Shown in pieces: positions 10,222 through 22,277 of a stretch of DNA of 64,000 nt. Position numbers and translations under genes: made by a program. The stretch lies in assembly GCF_041956535.1 (NCBI RefSeq), contig NW_027192206.1, positions 399,488 through 463,487 on the forward strand, written 5' to 3'. Below the pieces are notes generated by a model. That model made no database searches and was not told the origin of the DNA. It saw only the letters and a program-made list of their open reading frames with translations. Each line of letters opens with the position of its first letter. Position 1 is the first letter of the stretch. The stretch is from Calcarisporiella thermophila CBS 279.70 (Eukaryota > Calcarisporiellomycota).

Positions 10222-13200
10222 ATGCGCTCGAGGCTGCCCCATGGGCAGCGCCATAGACATCCTAGTCAATTTCCATCGCTCTTGCCGCAACCATCATTGG
10301 CCTTGCTCCTCTTCCTCATCATCCTGGCTAGCTTCGCCGGAATGGCCCAGAGTCAACAAACTCTGGTGATACCCGTTTCGGTGGTGGCCGCCAAGCCCAT
10401 CCCTCCTCAAGCTGCAGCCCGCGGGGTGCAGTTTCTCTTCACCATCCCGACAACCACCTTTGCCCTCGACAATAGCGGAACCAGCGCCACGCAATCTAAC
10501 GATGTGCTCTCGCTCCTCCATCTCTCCGCCTCGCTCTCCCCCGACGGAAAACAAGCGCTGCCTAGTTGGCTGGTGTTCGATCCGACCACCTGGACTTTCT
10601 CGGGCATCCCTCCCGCCACCGCCTCGTCTATCACCGTGTATGTCATCGCAACCGACGGCGCGAACAACACGCTGATGCAATCGTTCGCGCTAGTTCTCGA
10701 TGAGCGTTATCCCCCGAAGCTCCTTCGCTCCATCCCGGATCAATGGGTCTATTTTGGCCAATTTGTGCAGTTCACACTGCCGGCTGGTAGTTTTGCTTCC
10801 GCCGTCGGCGGGAATCTCCAATACTCGGCAACCATTGAGGGCGGCTGGCTTAGCTTCAACCCAACGAATCTCACGTTCACCGGCTGGGCACCTGCCGCGC
10901 CCTCACCCGATGTCCAGGGACCCAAGCAGAACATGTCGGTGGTGGTGACGGCCAAAGACCAGCTGAACGGAATGACGGCCACGGGACTCCATGTGATCGT
11001 GGTTCCCGATCCCAACGTGCATGGATCCTCTGGCGGCGCAACGGGAGCGCCCGGGGGGTCATCAGCTGCAAACGGACAACAAGGGAGCGGACAAGCTATG
11101 ACAGGCACTTTGCCGACCGCGCTGGTGGTCGGGTTGACGGTAGTGTCCGGGGTAGCCATCATTCTCGTTGGGGTGCTGATGGGGGCATTCTGCTGCTGGT
11201 ATCGTCGCCGCAACAAGAAACGTCAGCTTAGCCAAATGCCGCCCGAGGACGTGGAGAAATACTCGCCATGGGAACCTCCGCACTCGCATCCTCATCGCAT
11301 CTCTTTCTGCCCGCCATCTTTCGACTTCCACGAGGAGGACTATCTGCCCCCCATGATGGAGGACGACATACACCAGGCCGATCGTCTCGCAGTCCCCACT
11401 CTGAAATCGCGGCGTCAGTCGTACATGTCGGGCTCGATGCAACGCGGCCACTCGCGGAGCGACCGAACCTCCCACTTTTCCGACACCGCGAGCGCCGAAG
11501 GAAGCGAAGCGGCTCCCCCTGCGACCGCCATGGGCACCTATCCAGGCTACGACCCGTCCTTTTACCGACGCGAGCGGGTAAGTAGCGTCGGTTTGGCCGG
11601 GGATCCGCGTCGGCACACCATGGCATTTTACGGCTCCAATCGCATGTACCCGACCCGCCCTCCGCCCTCGCACCAATATCGCCGCAACCGCCACAGCATG
11701 ATGCTCTCTCCTGAAACAGCCCACCACCGTCCCGTACGTACCCCCAGTTGGCGAGCGGTATCGCGTCTCTCCGTCCCGTCGGGCGGGGAGATTTCGTGGA
11801 TGGCACCTGGAGGGCAGCGATTGCGACGGACCACAGAGCGTGTATCGGAGGTGGCGCGTCGGGTGAGCGCGGTACCCACTGAGTTCTTTGACTCGGACGA
11901 CACTTCTTCCGAGAGCGCTTCGTCGGATAGCAGCGAGCAAACCAGCATGGGCGTGATGATGGATGCATCGATTGCGGCGTTTGAGCGACGTAAGGCCGCG
12001 ATGTCTCGCGAGTTCGGGAATGTGTCGGATACGGGGGGGAGCTTTCGGATTGGAGCATCCGAAATAGGTAAGGATCACCAGGGGTCGGAGTCCGAGGATG
12101 AGGTGGACGAAGAGGAGGAGGAGGAGGTGGTGGGAGAGGAGGAAGGAGTGGAGGAGAATAAGATAAAAAATACGAAATCACTACAGGTTAAGGAGAAGGG
12201 AAAAGCGGGAAGGGGAAAAGTGGAAGATGAATTGGCCGATGAGCGTGGGGCCTCATCCTTTCGCTTTTCCCTTAACATGAACAATCCCTTTGCACGCGAG
12301 TGGGTCAAGAAGATAGTGGGGAGTGGGAGCAGCGTGGGCAGCGGCAACAGTAAAGAGCAGGCGCCGGAGACGGACGTGGAAGAGGAGAAACCCGGGCCGG
12401 AAAGAGAGAACTCCCTCTTCCCGCGCACCCTCCAAATTGACACCTCTATGCAGAGAGACCAGCCATCGCAGCCTCAGACCCAGCCCAAGCAGGACGGCTC
12501 AGCGCTGCCCAGTGATGCTTCGCTGTTCCGCAAAACACAGGACCCGCAGGGGAACTGGACGACTTCCAATGACGATGGCAGGGGAAGGGGAAAGGATGAG
12601 GTCGCGGAGGCCAGGGCGGCCGCTGTAGCAGTGCGCCCGTCTCAGTGGGATGACGGAAAGGATATACGCTCTTTGCACCCGATAGATTTTGATAACAGCC
12701 GTCGTTCCTCCGCTGACACACGCACCTCTAGTGGAGATAGCGCGCCACCGACCCCCAACTCCGGATACATTTGCGTCTCGGCTGATGTCATGGTGACAAC
12801 GGCCGACTCGGCTATGCGCTTGATCAATGGTCCGGATATGAATGAGAAAAAAAATAGGTAGGCGTGCGATGCCATTTCCTGATTTCAAATGCTATGTGAG
12901 AGTTGTATTGATTTCGCTTCTTTTTGCCAGCGAGTTACCCTCCATGACAACGGCGGAGAAGCGCCTATCTCAAGGATGGAGTATCTATAAACGGCTGTCT
13001 AATAGCGTGGCCCCACGGCTTAGCCTAGATGAAGTCTCCACGGTGGCGTTATCCCCAGAAAAAAATGGGGTTGATACCGATGCTTCGACACTTTCTCGGT
13101 CACCCACGCGTCCTGCACCCATTCTTGTAGCCCACGTTGGAGAGCCCTTCCATCATGCGGCACGCGCAGCAGCAGATTCACTGGCTGCGGGATGTCGCCT

Positions 13201-13450
13201 GATGGCCGAATTGGATGGGTCGCTGCCCCCCGGGAGAGGGGAAAAGCTTCCGTCGTGGCTGCATTTCGACCCTCCGACTGCAACTCTATGGGGCGTACCG
13301 TACGGGTACGACTCGAATGGGAACATAAAAGTGAGAGTGATGAGTTTGCCGGCAACAAAAACGGGTCGGGAGGAGAGTGAAATAAAGGTGGTGTGTCGAT
13401 TGGTAATAAGAATTGTTGCAGATGGTGAGGCCGTGCGTGCCGTTGAGTGA
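10222..13450 (+). CDS. Axl2-like cadherin-fold transmembrane protein, 1051 aa
   Basis: Exons 10222-12857 and 12931-13450, joined by a 73-bp GT..AG intron in frame. I chose the ATG at 10222 because an in-frame ATG at 10120 overlaps the TATA element. Residues about 22-43 are a signal peptide (LALLLFLIILASFAGMAQS). Two dystroglycan-type cadherin-like (CADG/He_PIG) modules follow, the first with LPSWLVFDPTTWTFSGIPP, the second with GGWLSFNPTNLTFTGWAP. One TM helix lies at about 300-325, followed by basic residues (YRRRNKKR) and a roughly 550-residue disordered, Ser/Glu-rich tail. The second exon adds LPSWLHFDPPTATLWGVPY (about 984-1002), a third module of the same type on the predicted cytoplasmic side. 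In yeast Axl2 marks bud sites; here a role in polarity or septation is inference. Confidence 0.8.
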
Positions 13451-13806
13451 GGAGAGCAGTTTATTTTGTTTGTTTTGCATGCTAGTCCCAAATAATTTTG
13501 TTTCTATCTCTTTAATCTGCCTACACTTTTCCTTTACATTTTCATTTTTCAATTTTCATTTTTTTTTTCCCTCTTCTCTAATGTCAAGCTGAGTATTATA
13601 CAAATATACAAAATGATATTTCCTACTGACGACACAATACACGAAGCACACCTCGTGCGCCTGGAATGTCCGTGCCACTTCATAAAGCTGAATATGGAAA
13701 ATAAAATTACGGATTCGAGAAACTTAACTTTGCGCATAGTATCCATTCTCTCTTCCTTCTCCACTGATTGTTATAGCTGGTATATACAGACATATACTTG
13801 GTCGGC
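13451..13806. other. intergenic, Axl2-like 3' flank to M13 peptidase start
   Basis: AT-rich, with pyrimidine tracts at 13510-13580. GGTATATACAGACATATAC (about 13779) is TATA-like but very close to the following ATG. Nothing coding recognised. Confidence 0.4.
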
Positions 13807-16568
13807 ATGGCCATACTACCTACACATAAACTTTATTTTAATGGATTCATTGCCATCATTGTTTTGACAATCTGTTTGATTAATATCCCTCCTCTCTCCA
13901 TCCATCGCATCGCGGCATTTCCGAAATTGACCACGCGGGACATTCGGCAGGACGACACAGGTAATGCCATCTGCCTGGAGCCGGAATGTAAAGCGGCTGC
14001 GTTGGATATTCTCGCTGACATGGATCAGAATGTCAATCCATGCGAGGACTTTTATGGCTTTGCCTGCGGAGGCTGGGAGGCACGCCACCAGATACCAGCA
14101 GACAAGCCGGGAATAGACAATTTTGACATCATCGCGGACGAGAACAAGGTGAATATTGTGGATGAGGTGCTTTGCTTGTGTTTTTTATGACCTTCATTTA
14201 TATGTTCTCCTCGGTGTATTATCCGGGTGCATATTTTGTTCGATTCAAATGCAGGTATTTCTTCGAGATATCCTTGCCAAACCATACACTCCGCCTGATC
14301 CCAAATTCCAGGCCCTGAGTCGGAAGCAGCGGGATATCGACGCGGCGAATTTCCAGAAAGTCAAAAACATTTACGATGCTTGTATGGATGAAGAGAAGAT
14401 CAAGCAACTCGGGGCAAAGCCTATTCTTCCCATTCTTCGGATGATTCTCGAGGGGTACCCCGTGGAGGTGCCTCTCCCCGATTATTTCACCGCACCCATA
14501 TCCAAATTGAAGAAGCACTACCCCATTAATGCGAATAGACTTGGTGCTCTCCTCGCCAATATGTCGACGTATGGCATGGATTCTATCATTGGGGGAAACG
14601 TGGCTGCGGATTTGGCCGACCCAACGATGAACGCACTATGGATCACCGAAAACGGAGCCACTCTCCCTAACAAGCGATATTATGACGACCCCGCGACCAC
14701 CACCGTCTATCGTTCCACCATCGCGGATACGTTTAAGCTGATCCTGGGCGAGCTTGCGCTGGAGCTGTGGCCTGAGAGGGATGCCAGCGCTCCAATACAG
14801 GATCAAGTGTGGAGCAAGATGGCGGAGGAAATTACACAATTCGAACATCAAATGGCATCCGTGACCCTCTCCAAAACGAGAATGCTAGATCCGGCTTCAA
14901 TCTACAATGTAGGAAATGTCACATACATGGACGACATTGCCCCCAATATCGGCTGGACTGCGTATCTTTCAGCTCTGCTCACACCGAGTGATAATGCATT
15001 TCCTCGCAAGACTATACCCGAGTCCTTCATTGTGGAGTCACCATTCTACGTCCAAAAGATTTCCCAGGATATTCTTCCAAACACCTCGCCAGCTACACTA
15101 CAGGCGTATCTACTCTGGCGAGCAATATACATAGGATTCCTGCCCTTTCTTAGTGAGAAATACCAGATCCCCTCGAGGCGCCTCAAGTTTACCCTAAACG
15201 GGATCAAGGAGATTCCCCCACGCTGGCGACTCTGTCTCAGCGAAGTCACCTACGGCATTGGTCAAGCAGCTGGCCGCTATTTTATTCTGAATCGTTTTGG
15301 CACCGAGGCCAGAAAACAAACAACAGAAATGATCACACAGATACAAAAGGACTTCCGTACACGTCTGTCGCAGCTGCCGTGGCTACAGCGGGAGGATTTG
15401 ACTCAAGCGCTCTTGAAGGTGGATTACATGGAGAAAAAAATTGGGTACTCTTCAGGGACCCTTAACCTAATGGACCCAGAGTCGGTACAGGATTATTACA
15501 AGACACTACAGACCAAACCTGACGAGTATCTCTGGAATGCGGTGAGGGAGAATCATTTCCGGAATGACCAGGCTATAAAAATGGTTGGAGAGCGGGTGGA
15601 CAAATCCCTATGGCAGATGAATCCGCACGATGTGAACGCCTATTACGTGCGTATTGTGGACCAGCTCGTGTCGAGTGTATTTTCTTCTGGTATTAACCTG
15701 ATTCCTCCTTTGCTGCATTCCTAGGATGCCACGAACAACGAGATCGTTTTCCCCGCAGGAATCTTACAAACCCCCTTTTTCCATCCCAAGCTGCCAGCCT
15801 ATCTAAACTACGGAGGGATCGCAACCATTGCCGCGCACGAAATCACGGTATATTGTGTTTTTTTTTTAATTTCCAGATTACTTCTGCGACTGGCTTTAAA
15901 TCTAAATAGAAGCTTTTTATAATAGCACGGGTTCGATCAACATGGTCGCTTGTTTAACCCCACAGGAAGAATGGTAAACTGGTGGAGCAATATTACGGCT
16001 AGCAAGTTTGAGGAGAAAGCGCAATGCTTTGTGAAACAAGTAGGGGTGCATTGTTGAAGTCTTTGATGTTCACAATCTAATGATTCCATAGTATTCTAAC
16101 TACACGATCCGGGGTCCCGAGGGAAGTGTGCTTCCCGTCAACGGGGACCTCACTCTTAGCGAGAATCTCGCCGACAATGGTAGCTCATTTCTTCCCTTCT
16201 CTCTGCAGATAAATACGCATATCCTTAAAATTCCATTTTTTTTGTTCCTCTATGTCTTAGGCGGCTTGCGTACAGCCTATTCTGCCTGGTCCAACACCTC
16301 CTCTATTCTGAACCCGTCGCTCCCATTCCCGCCCTCATTCGCCAACTATACACACGCTCAGCTTTTCTTCATCCAATTCGCTCGAGTATGGTGCGGCAAA
16401 AAAACCCCGCAGGACTTGACCCACCTGGTGCTCACGGACCCTCATCCCCCGAATCGAGTTCGCATCAACGGAGCCATCAGAAACCTTGAAGAGTTTGATA
16501 AGGTATGGGGATGTGCGATGGAGAGAGGCGTGGCCCGGGATGCGAGCTCGAGATGCGAGCTATGGTAG
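13807..16568 (+). CDS. neprilysin-like zinc metalloendopeptidase (M13), 788 aa
   Basis: Six exons: 13807-14148, 14255-15646, 15725-15847, 15926-16039, 16092-16179, 16261-16568, all in frame. It is a type II membrane peptidase: a short N-terminus, then an uncleaved signal anchor ([17 protein letters not shown]), then a luminal or extracellular domain starting at [10 protein letters not shown]. The zinc motif HEITH is at 616-620 (its last His begins exon 4). The third zinc ligand Glu and the Asp of ExxxD are in ENLADNG (about 681-687). NAYY, the substrate-backbone element, ends exon 2. The C-terminus is CELW, matching the C-x-x-W end of the family, so the protein is full length. I chose the first donor (AAG|GTGAAT) because [15 protein letters not shown] then aligns without a gap to the neprilysin pattern. 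It should cleave small extracellular peptides; substrate unknown. Confidence 0.9.
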
Positions 16569-17012
16569 AATCGGAAGCGTGGGAGGGGAGGGTGTAAAAC
16601 TAATAAATTAATGTAACATAGCTTTGGAAATGGTATTGAAGCCTTGATGATACCTTATTATGTCCCAGGGGGATCTATTGTCTACTGTCTCAATAAAGCC
16701 ATACTCTGCGCTCTTGGTGTATTTTCGCCTTTGAGTGGCCGTGAATTATTTGAGTGACGGTTACTCGATCGTACAAGGAAAGCTAAATTAGGACCTGCAT
16801 TAATTGCCTGCAGCCTAAATTAAATTGAACTCGTTCAACATAACCGCTTCCGCTTTGGATGTGGTTATGTGAGGAGTTACATATACTTTTACGTGTTGTT
16901 TTCTGTACAAGCATATTTTACTCCTCTCCCTCCTAACGGTCGTTTTGGCCATCTCATCATCGCCAGCTATTTCTTTTTCCTTCTCCCTTTTCCATTCCTT
17001 TTTCGTTCCAGA
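16569..17012. other. intergenic, 3' flank of M13 gene and GH16 promoter
   Basis: AT-rich with an AATAAAG-like polyadenylation signal near 16691. A T-rich, pyrimidine leader runs to the ATG at 17013. No gene seen. Confidence 0.4.
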
Positions 17013-17861
17013 ATGGCGCGTTTCCCGTTCCTTGCTACTCTCCTTTCTCTCTCACTGTCATTAGCCGGAGTTGTCCATGGAAAAGGCGGCGGTAAAGGTG
17101 CTGGTGATTGCAAAGATGTTCACCTCGATTTCACCTCGACTTTCAACAAGAATTTCTTCTTCGATATTGACAATAATCCAGCTCAATGGTTGCTATCTAA
17201 ACAGGGTCTTGAGTTGAAATTGTCGCCACCCACTAAGTACATTCCAGCAAAGAGTGACGAAGGGGAATACAACAAGTTTGCTGGGAATGGGCCGACCTTT
17301 AATTCGACATTCCTATTTCAATACGGCAGCGTGGAGGCAACCATTAAGCCAGCCCAGCCGGGAGGCGCGGTTACTGCATTTATTGTAAGTGCACCAATGG
17401 TACTTGAAAAAAAAAATAGCTGGGTAAAGTGTATTAATTCATCTCCTGTATTATGGGGGACTCCATAGTTGATGGCAGACAACGGGGACGAGGTGGATTA
17501 TGAGTGGGTTGGAGGTGCTCAACAGGTCCAGAGCAATTATTTCTACCACGATCATATAGTCTATGGCGTCAATGGAAAGACGCACAACATTCCCCCAGGA
17601 TTTGTCCGGTACAAGATAGAAAGAACACCCGAGATCATCACTTGGTATGTGAACGATAAACCTGTGCGCGTCAAGAGGCGGGCAGAAACCTGTAAGGGCG
17701 GAGTGTGCCAGTTCCCCAATGCACCAGCACGAATCTCGTTTGGTGTCTGGGATGGGAGCACTGAGCCGGGCACAGCGGGATGGGCAAATGGACCGATGAA
17801 ATGGAATAAGCTGAAAGACGTGAGAGCCTACGTGAGGGACGTGACGGTGAAGTGCCAGTAA
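17013..17861 (+). CDS. secreted GH16 cell-wall glycosidase/transglycosylase (Crh-like), 254 aa
   Basis: Exons 17013-17384 and 17469-17861, in frame. The start is the ATG that opens a clear signal peptide (FPFLATLLSLSLSLAGVVHG). The catalytic motif DEVDYEW spans residues 131-137: Glu132 would be the nucleophile and Glu136 the acid/base, the arrangement of GH16 enzymes and of the fungal Crh chitin-glucan cross-linking subgroup. Later motifs (ITWYVNDKPVR, PARISFGVWDG, GWANGP) fit the same fold. The protein ends at VRDVTVKCQ without a chitin-binding module or hydrophobic GPI tail, so it should be released rather than anchored. Remodelling of wall glucan or chitin is likely; the exact acceptor is unknown. 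Confidence 0.88.
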
Positions 17862-18062
17862 TTTATCTCTTTAATCAATACCCTGCCACGCATATAATCC
17901 TGATACAATAATATCTCTTCCTTTTTCCCTTTTTTGTCATCGATATGAACGTCGTTATTTCTACTGTTAACGTATAAAATTTGGCATCGAGCTCCTTTAT
18001 TGTTATTTTGCATAACAGCTCAGAGTAAAAGCTTTTATATAAAGCATTCTCGGGGTATACAA

Positions 18063-18074
18063 CCCCCCCCCCCC
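18063..18074. repeat. C12 homopolymer
   Basis: Twelve consecutive C in the 3' flank of the carrier gene, one of several 11-13 nt G/C runs in this window. Confidence 0.8.
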
Positions 18075-18101
18075 GTTTATACTCAGAGAAAAGGGGTACA
18101 C

Positions 18102-19632
18102 CTATTCTACTTGCTTCATGTTGATAAGCAAATCTTTCATTCCTCCATAGACCCAAAATGTGATTGCACTCGCAGGTGCTGCCTTGATGATGCCTGGCGT
18201 CAGACCTTTATACAGCGCAAAAAAGCCTTCATGCCGAATCACCTGCCGTGCACACACAAACATGGACTTTGAATAACGAGGGACATCTTCTATGACATAT
18301 TGATTGCGACTTGGCCCTTGAACCTAGAGAGTAACCGGAATTTAAGTTGAAAGTAGCTGCTCAAGAAAGCTAGACGCTATATAGAATGCTCACCTGCAAA
18401 CGTTTGCGAATCACATCCATCGGAAACACGCCTACTTTGCTAATAACTCCAGCAAGAGCCCCACTTACAATGTCCTCAGTGCCATGCATGAAAGTAGGCC
18501 ATAGCTCACGCTCCTAATTGAGAATGGTCATATATGTAGATATATTTAACAAAAAATTAAATGCCCTAGAATCGATTATCAAATAGCGAGCAGCCCTACT
18601 TCCAACCACCACAATCCTCGTTTAATTGCATCGTAAGCACCAAACATCAGGCCCATATACGGCATTATCTGCACCACAGTGGGTACGACACCTCTATAGA
18701 ACCCTCTAATCCCTTCGCATTGGTATATTTGTCTAAACGCCTGTGAAAATCCGGTGTAGATGCGCCTTTCGCCTTGCATTGCAAAACGCGTGCGCATCAA
18801 GTCTAGTGGGTATGTTGCCGCCGTGGCAATGGATCCAGCACTTGCGCCACAGAGGAATGATTTTGTCGTTGGATGAAGGGGGAAATAATGTTGAGACTAG
18901 AAAGCGAACAAGGGTTTCAAGATTAGCCAGCCGTCATAGACAACAGTACCCAGAAAAAACCCTACAAAGGAATCCAGCAAGCCCTCTATGGACCGATACG
19001 CAGAAAACTGCACTGCACCATAGCTTAAATATAGTAATTCGGCCGATAGATTGCCCTTCCATAGTGCTCGAGGGCCCTCCTCACGTACAATGACAGAAAT
19101 TCCATGCCATGTCCCACGGTATTTCTTGTTTAAAGGCTGAGTAGAAGGATAGTTAGGCGTGGCGGAACGCGGCAGACCAACCAGAGATTGGACGGTCGAG
19201 ACCAAAGTGTTTGGTTGGGTTTGAAGCTGCACATTAAAATGAAGGGTAATATAGCATGTTAAGCATAGGTGATGAAGGAGAATGCGAATATAGTGAAGAT
19301 CGTACCTGCAATCGAATTTTTACAACATCTATTGGGGAGATGACAAAACGTGATACAACTCCCGCCGTGGCTCCACAAAGTGCAGTTTCTGCTCCCGAGA
19401 GTTGCGGAGAGACTATCCCTGAAGAGCTGTGGTCCCTCGGAATATCGTGAGAAACTTCTGTGTCTAAGAATACGAATGACATGATAATTATTATTAATTT
19501 TCAGAATCATTTCAATCCGGAATGTGGTTATCCTTCGACATCTATAGCTCAGAATGTCCTAGTTTAGATCATGAGCTTACCCGTACTAGTATGTGTTAGC
19601 GGCAGAGTGGATGCAGTTGACGCCGTAAGCAT
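18102..19632 (-). CDS. TPC1: mitochondrial thiamine pyrophosphate carrier, 369 aa
   Basis: Six exons from high to low coordinate: 19632-19581, 19463-19306, 19226-18966, 18896-18600, 18513-18394, 18323-18102; 370 codons in frame. Mitochondrial carrier family, inner membrane. The three signature repeats are SPIDVVKIRLQ, YPLDLMRTRFAMQG and FPMDVIRKRLQ. The second, followed by ERRIYTG, and the third are close to the TPC subgroup, which imports thiamine pyrophosphate for matrix dehydrogenases. The first exon encodes only MLTASTASTLPLTHTST; I include it because it has a good GTAAGC donor, joins in frame to a clear acceptor, and has a TATAAT sequence about 60 bp upstream. Starting at the ATG at 19482 inside that intron is the alternative. 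Transport specificity is by family resemblance only. Confidence 0.87.
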
Positions 19633-19994
19633 GAAAATCGAAAAGGGTGGGTAGAGTATTAGAAAATGGAAAATGCAATTTGGACTATCCAAATTATAAT
19701 TGTATCGGAGAAAAAAACGACCATTGGAACTAAATTTTATTCACTAGTAAATTGCTTGACAGGTTATTCCATGAATATCCATTACTTCTCTAGTTATCAA
19801 GGAGAGGTGAGGGGGATAAAGATATAGAAAACGTCTAGAGGCCTGAATCAAAGGAAATGTCGGCTCATTCGTGCGTAGAAAAAAAAAGTACAAAAACTCA
19901 ACATTATTTACAAAGTAAATTAAAAAAAGAAAGAAATGTGTTGTATTGTATTGAGTTGGGTGATTGAAGCGGTTGAACCTCGTACATATGACGA
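19633..19994. other. intergenic between TPC1 and PTC7-like genes
   Basis: AT-rich spacer between two genes on the minus strand. It holds the carrier promoter (TATAAT near 19693-19700) and the 3' flank of the phosphatase. No gene recognised. Confidence 0.4.
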
Positions 19995-21200
19995 CTATGA
20001 GCGCTCGCCTCCTTCCGTCACATACGCAATCAAGACTGTGATGTCATCCACTTTGCCTCCCAAATATCTACCTCCATGCTCACGAGCACTCTGGGCCCAA
20101 GGTGACATTCTCTTGGGGTCAAGCGAGAATCGCCGCGCAGTTTCAGTCAACTTTCTCGATAGGTTTCGGACGCAGCACAAGAGTTGGTCCGCAATCTGTT
20201 CGCTGTCCATCCCATCCTCTTTAGCCTTGTTTCTTAGCTCCGCGATAGCCTCGGCCTCTGCATTTACAATTGCAAGAGCCTCCGAATTATACAAATTGTC
20301 AAAGAGCCCGTCCGTCGCTAGGATAATAAAATCCCCATCGTATAGTTGCTGTGTCGTGCGAAGTGCGTCCCCGGGTTTATCGAGAATATACTCTCCAGAG
20401 CCGGACGGGGCAATGGTAAGTTGATACGGACAATTGAAAAAGTGTTGTAATGAGGGTGCCTGGTAAAACACCTGTCCGTCTCGAATAATGAGGAATCCAC
20501 TGTCGCCCAGGTTAGCAGAAGTGAGACGCCCCGTACGTTTGCACAGATCAAGAATGCAGGCAGTGCTGCTTCCCGCTTTTACACTCCCTTCGTTAACTAG
20601 TTGTTCGAATGCTTCCGTTAGGATACGCTGTGCATCCATCTCTTCCTCTGTATCCTCAGCACGAGGTACTGGCAGGGCCTTTGCAATTCTCGCAGCATGG
20701 TCCATTAGGGTCCAACTGAATAGAGCGGGATCTACACCAACCTCAATCCATCCACCAACACCATCTGCCACGCCCATCGCCAAGCCCTTAGCTGTTGCTA
20801 CATGAAAAAAGGCATCTTCGCCTGCATCAACTTTCTTATTCCCTCCATGTCGTCTTCGCCACAGCGGAATGCTTTGGTTATTGACAGGAACACTTTCCGT
20901 CTTCTTTGGATGCCATGATGCTGCTACGACATAGCGAAAGCGAGGGGTCACATCGGTCTTTTGTGCAGTTTCTTTGATTTCTGTTGGTTGCTTTTGAAAC
21001 TGATGCTGTGGGGACACAGCGGGTATTGCGACGCGGAGAGACTGCCGCGGGCGTGCTGCAGAGGAATTGTTCCTTGACACATTTGGTCGGGGAGAAAGGG
21101 AATTATATATATGGGCAGGTTTGTTAGGAAGTCGAATTAAGGAAGCAGAAAAGGAGCGGGTGCGAAGGTATGTAATTGCGCATGCCGCTCTAGATGCCAT
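19995..21200 (-). CDS. PTC7: PTC7-type mitochondrial PP2C phosphatase, 401 aa
   Basis: Single open frame without introns. Residues 1-40 are Arg/Ser-rich and lack acids, typical of a mitochondrial presequence. The PP2C core has the metal-binding motifs GEDAFF (first Asp), GVADGVGGW, NLGDSGF, LATDGLFDNL and GGKVDDITVLIAYV. The subgroup marker QHFFNCPYQL identifies the PTC7/PPTC7 branch rather than Ptc1-3. In yeast and animals this enzyme dephosphorylates matrix proteins, supporting coenzyme Q synthesis and restraining mitophagy. The yeast gene has a regulated intron whose retention adds a TM helix; here the gene is intronless and has no TM segment. The neighbour is another mitochondrial protein (TPC1), probably by chance. 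Confidence 0.92.
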   Translation of the reverse strand: MASRAACAITYLRTRSFSASLIRLPNKPAHIYNSLSPRPNVSRNNSSAARPRQSLRVAIPAVSPQHQFQKQPTEIKETAQKTDVTPRFRYVVAASWHPKKTESVPVNNQSIPLWRRRHGGNKKVDAGEDAFFHVATAKGLAMGVADGVGGWIEVGVDPALFSWTLMDHAARIAKALPVPRAEDTEEEMDAQRILTEAFEQLVNEGSVKAGSSTACILDLCKRTGRLTSANLGDSGFLIIRDGQVFYQAPSLQHFFNCPYQLTIAPSGSGEYILDKPGDALRTTQQLYDGDFIILATDGLFDNLYNSEALAIVNAEAEAIAELRNKAKEDGMDSEQIADQLLCCVRNLSRKLTETARRFSLDPKRMSPWAQSAREHGGRYLGGKVDDITVLIAYVTEGGERS

Positions 21201-22277
21201 TCGCTGAAAATTGATTTATCACTAAAATAACATCATGAAAATATTTACGACCATCGTACTTTTGTTTGGGAGTTATGGTGGCGTAGGAATTCTGTGCTTG
21301 GCTAGAAAATTGCTTTTTGAATTGGGAATTTGAACTTTGAACGCTGAACTCTGAAAATCAGATACAATCTAGATTGTGCAGCACTTGCTTCATCTGCTTG
21401 TCTCGCTGATATAGGTCGAGTCAAATGCAATTACGTTAGATGGGAGAGCCTTTTGTTTAACTCCTGCACCCTGCAATTAAATGGCTCCTTTATTTTGAAA
21501 GGGTTGCTCTGCAGGTAAAGTTCCAGCAAACACGAGGAACTCAAAGTTTGGGAGCACTTCCATGACGTTATTCCGATTAATAATTTGAAATGTATTAAAG
21601 ACCTTATAGTTATGAGCTCTCATTACCCATAATTAAAGGTTGTGCATCTCAAGGTCCACTTGGCCTTGCTTTCATTTCGGAAACCTGTTTTCGGTTAATG
21701 AGGTTCAATTTCCGTACACATTTGCCAAGAATTCTGGACACCATTTTGACATGGTATTTGGGTCACTCGCTATTAAAATAAGTTTTGGTAAAGTGCCTGT
21801 AGATTAGAGATAATATAATAGTACGATCCTAATCAGACATTATTTTGCTTAGAGATACAGTTCATGACGGATGCGTGAGTTTGCTTATATCATTTCAACT
21901 CAAAGAGCATCTAGTAATACTTTAATTTATATTTGTATCAGAAGATGTTTGTACATAACTTTCGAGGCTCCAGCGTGTATGTAATGTATATTGCGTTGCA
22001 TAGTGTATATCAGATAATTGAGAATTAAAGAACCCAATTGTGAATTTATCGACTATTTCAAATACCATATCTTTTCATAATAGTGTTTTTATTTTACTGT
22101 CATTGTTAACATTATTCTGCGTACATTGTATGCAGAATGATGGCGGGCTATTATAATTATGAGCAAAATATGCACATCGCATACAAAAGTGACTACTTAA
22201 TGTGACTTGGAAATGTTGTAGAATAGTCTTTTTTTTTTGCAATTGTAATTCTTGTTATGTGAACATTAAACTATCAG
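21201..22277. other. long AT-rich intergenic region
   Basis: About 1.1 kb between divergently transcribed genes with no open frame of coding character, no tRNA-like box pair and no recognised repeat. It must contain both promoters. Confidence 0.5.

Noticed and set aside
10120-10222. Upstream in-frame ATG for the Axl2-like protein
   Set aside because: It overlaps the TATA element (TTTATATAC), so it should lie outside the transcript; the ATG at 10222 gives a proper signal peptide.
12842-12930. Apparent separate secreted protein starting at 12842 (VRVVLISLLFASE)
   Set aside because: This is more simply a 73-bp intron: donor and acceptor fit and the frame continues into a module already present in the upstream exon. 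Kept as an alternative in the findings.
14149-14172. Later donor (GAG|GTGCTT) for exon 1 of the M13 gene
   Set aside because: It would insert eight residues in a segment that aligns gaplessly with neprilysin when AAG|GTGAAT is used.
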